Below, in pieces: positions 5,558 through 5,586 of a DNA stretch of 5,586 nt. This DNA is from an uncultured Bacilli bacterium. Its GTDB lineage: Bacteria; Bacillota_I; Bacilli_A; RF39; UBA660. Below the pieces are notes generated by a model. The model worked only from the letters and a program-made list of their open reading frames with translations, searched no databases and had not been told where the DNA came from. The stretch spans positions 1 through 5,586 of the forward strand of contig CALVPO010000091.1 in NCBI GenBank assembly GCA_944351345.1. The letters run 5' to 3'. Position 1 is the first letter of the stretch. Each line of letters opens with the position of its first letter. The translations under genes and the position numbers were made by a program.

Positions 5558-5586
5558 TGATATAATACTATCGAAAGGATATGATG
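5558..5586 (+). promoter_or_regulatory. Extended -10 promoter and ribosome binding site of a rightward gene at the edge
   Basis: TGATATAAT at 5558-5566 is a perfect extended -10 element; no good -35 was found 16-18 bp upstream. Transcription would start near 5573. GAAAGGA at 5573-5579 is a ribosome binding site, followed by ATGATG at 5581-5586. The second ATG (5584) has better spacing than the first, and a start just beyond the edge is also possible. The leader would be only about 10 bases. The gene product cannot be identified because at most two codons are visible. Confidence 0.55.

Noticed and set aside
1..5586. Insertion sequence, CRISPR array, tRNA or rRNA genes
   Set aside because: No transposase-like frame, regularly spaced repeats, or recognisable RNA gene was seen on either strand.

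Overview
The window looks like a piece of a low-GC Gram-positive (Bacillota) genome, Clostridium-like or a related gut Firmicute. Sampled lines are roughly 25-30% G+C. Arginine is mostly AGA, Shine-Dalgarno sequences are strong, promoters are sigma-A-like, and the protein families are typical of Firmicutes. TGA serves as a stop at the end of copA while Trp is TGG, so this is the standard bacterial code and not the Mycoplasma code. I cannot name the genus from the sequence alone.

Almost everything lies on the minus strand, so the genes read right to left. A canonical promoter (TTGACA, 18 bp, TATAAT; 5232-5261) drives a compact five-gene metal-resistance operon. The order is an ArsR/SmtB repressor (5176-4784), a free-standing heavy-metal-associated (HMA) domain protein (4797-4573), a CadA-type Zn/Cd/Pb-exporting P1B-ATPase (4570-2717), a CopA-type Cu(I)-exporting P1B-ATPase (start 2696, end 513) and a CopZ-type copper chaperone (516-310). 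Neighbouring genes overlap or are separated by at most about 20 bases, so they are probably co-transcribed and translationally coupled. After a 46-bp gap holding its own likely promoter, the start of a membrane acyltransferase (263-1) runs off the left edge.

The likely logic is that the repressor binds a dyad lying between the -35 and -10 boxes (5240-5253), and possibly a second dyad over the transcription start (5201-5230). It would release DNA when Zn/Cd/Pb-type metal binds. The operon then produces an exporter for divalent soft metals, with its metal-binding domain as a separate polypeptide, plus an exporter and chaperone for Cu(I). No CsoR or CopY copper sensor is present in the window, so the copper genes appear to be under an ArsR-type sensor.

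From 5262 to the right edge there is no recognisable gene. This AT-rich stretch holds three dyad structures and ends with a plus-strand promoter and ribosome binding site pointing at a gene that begins at or just beyond the edge.
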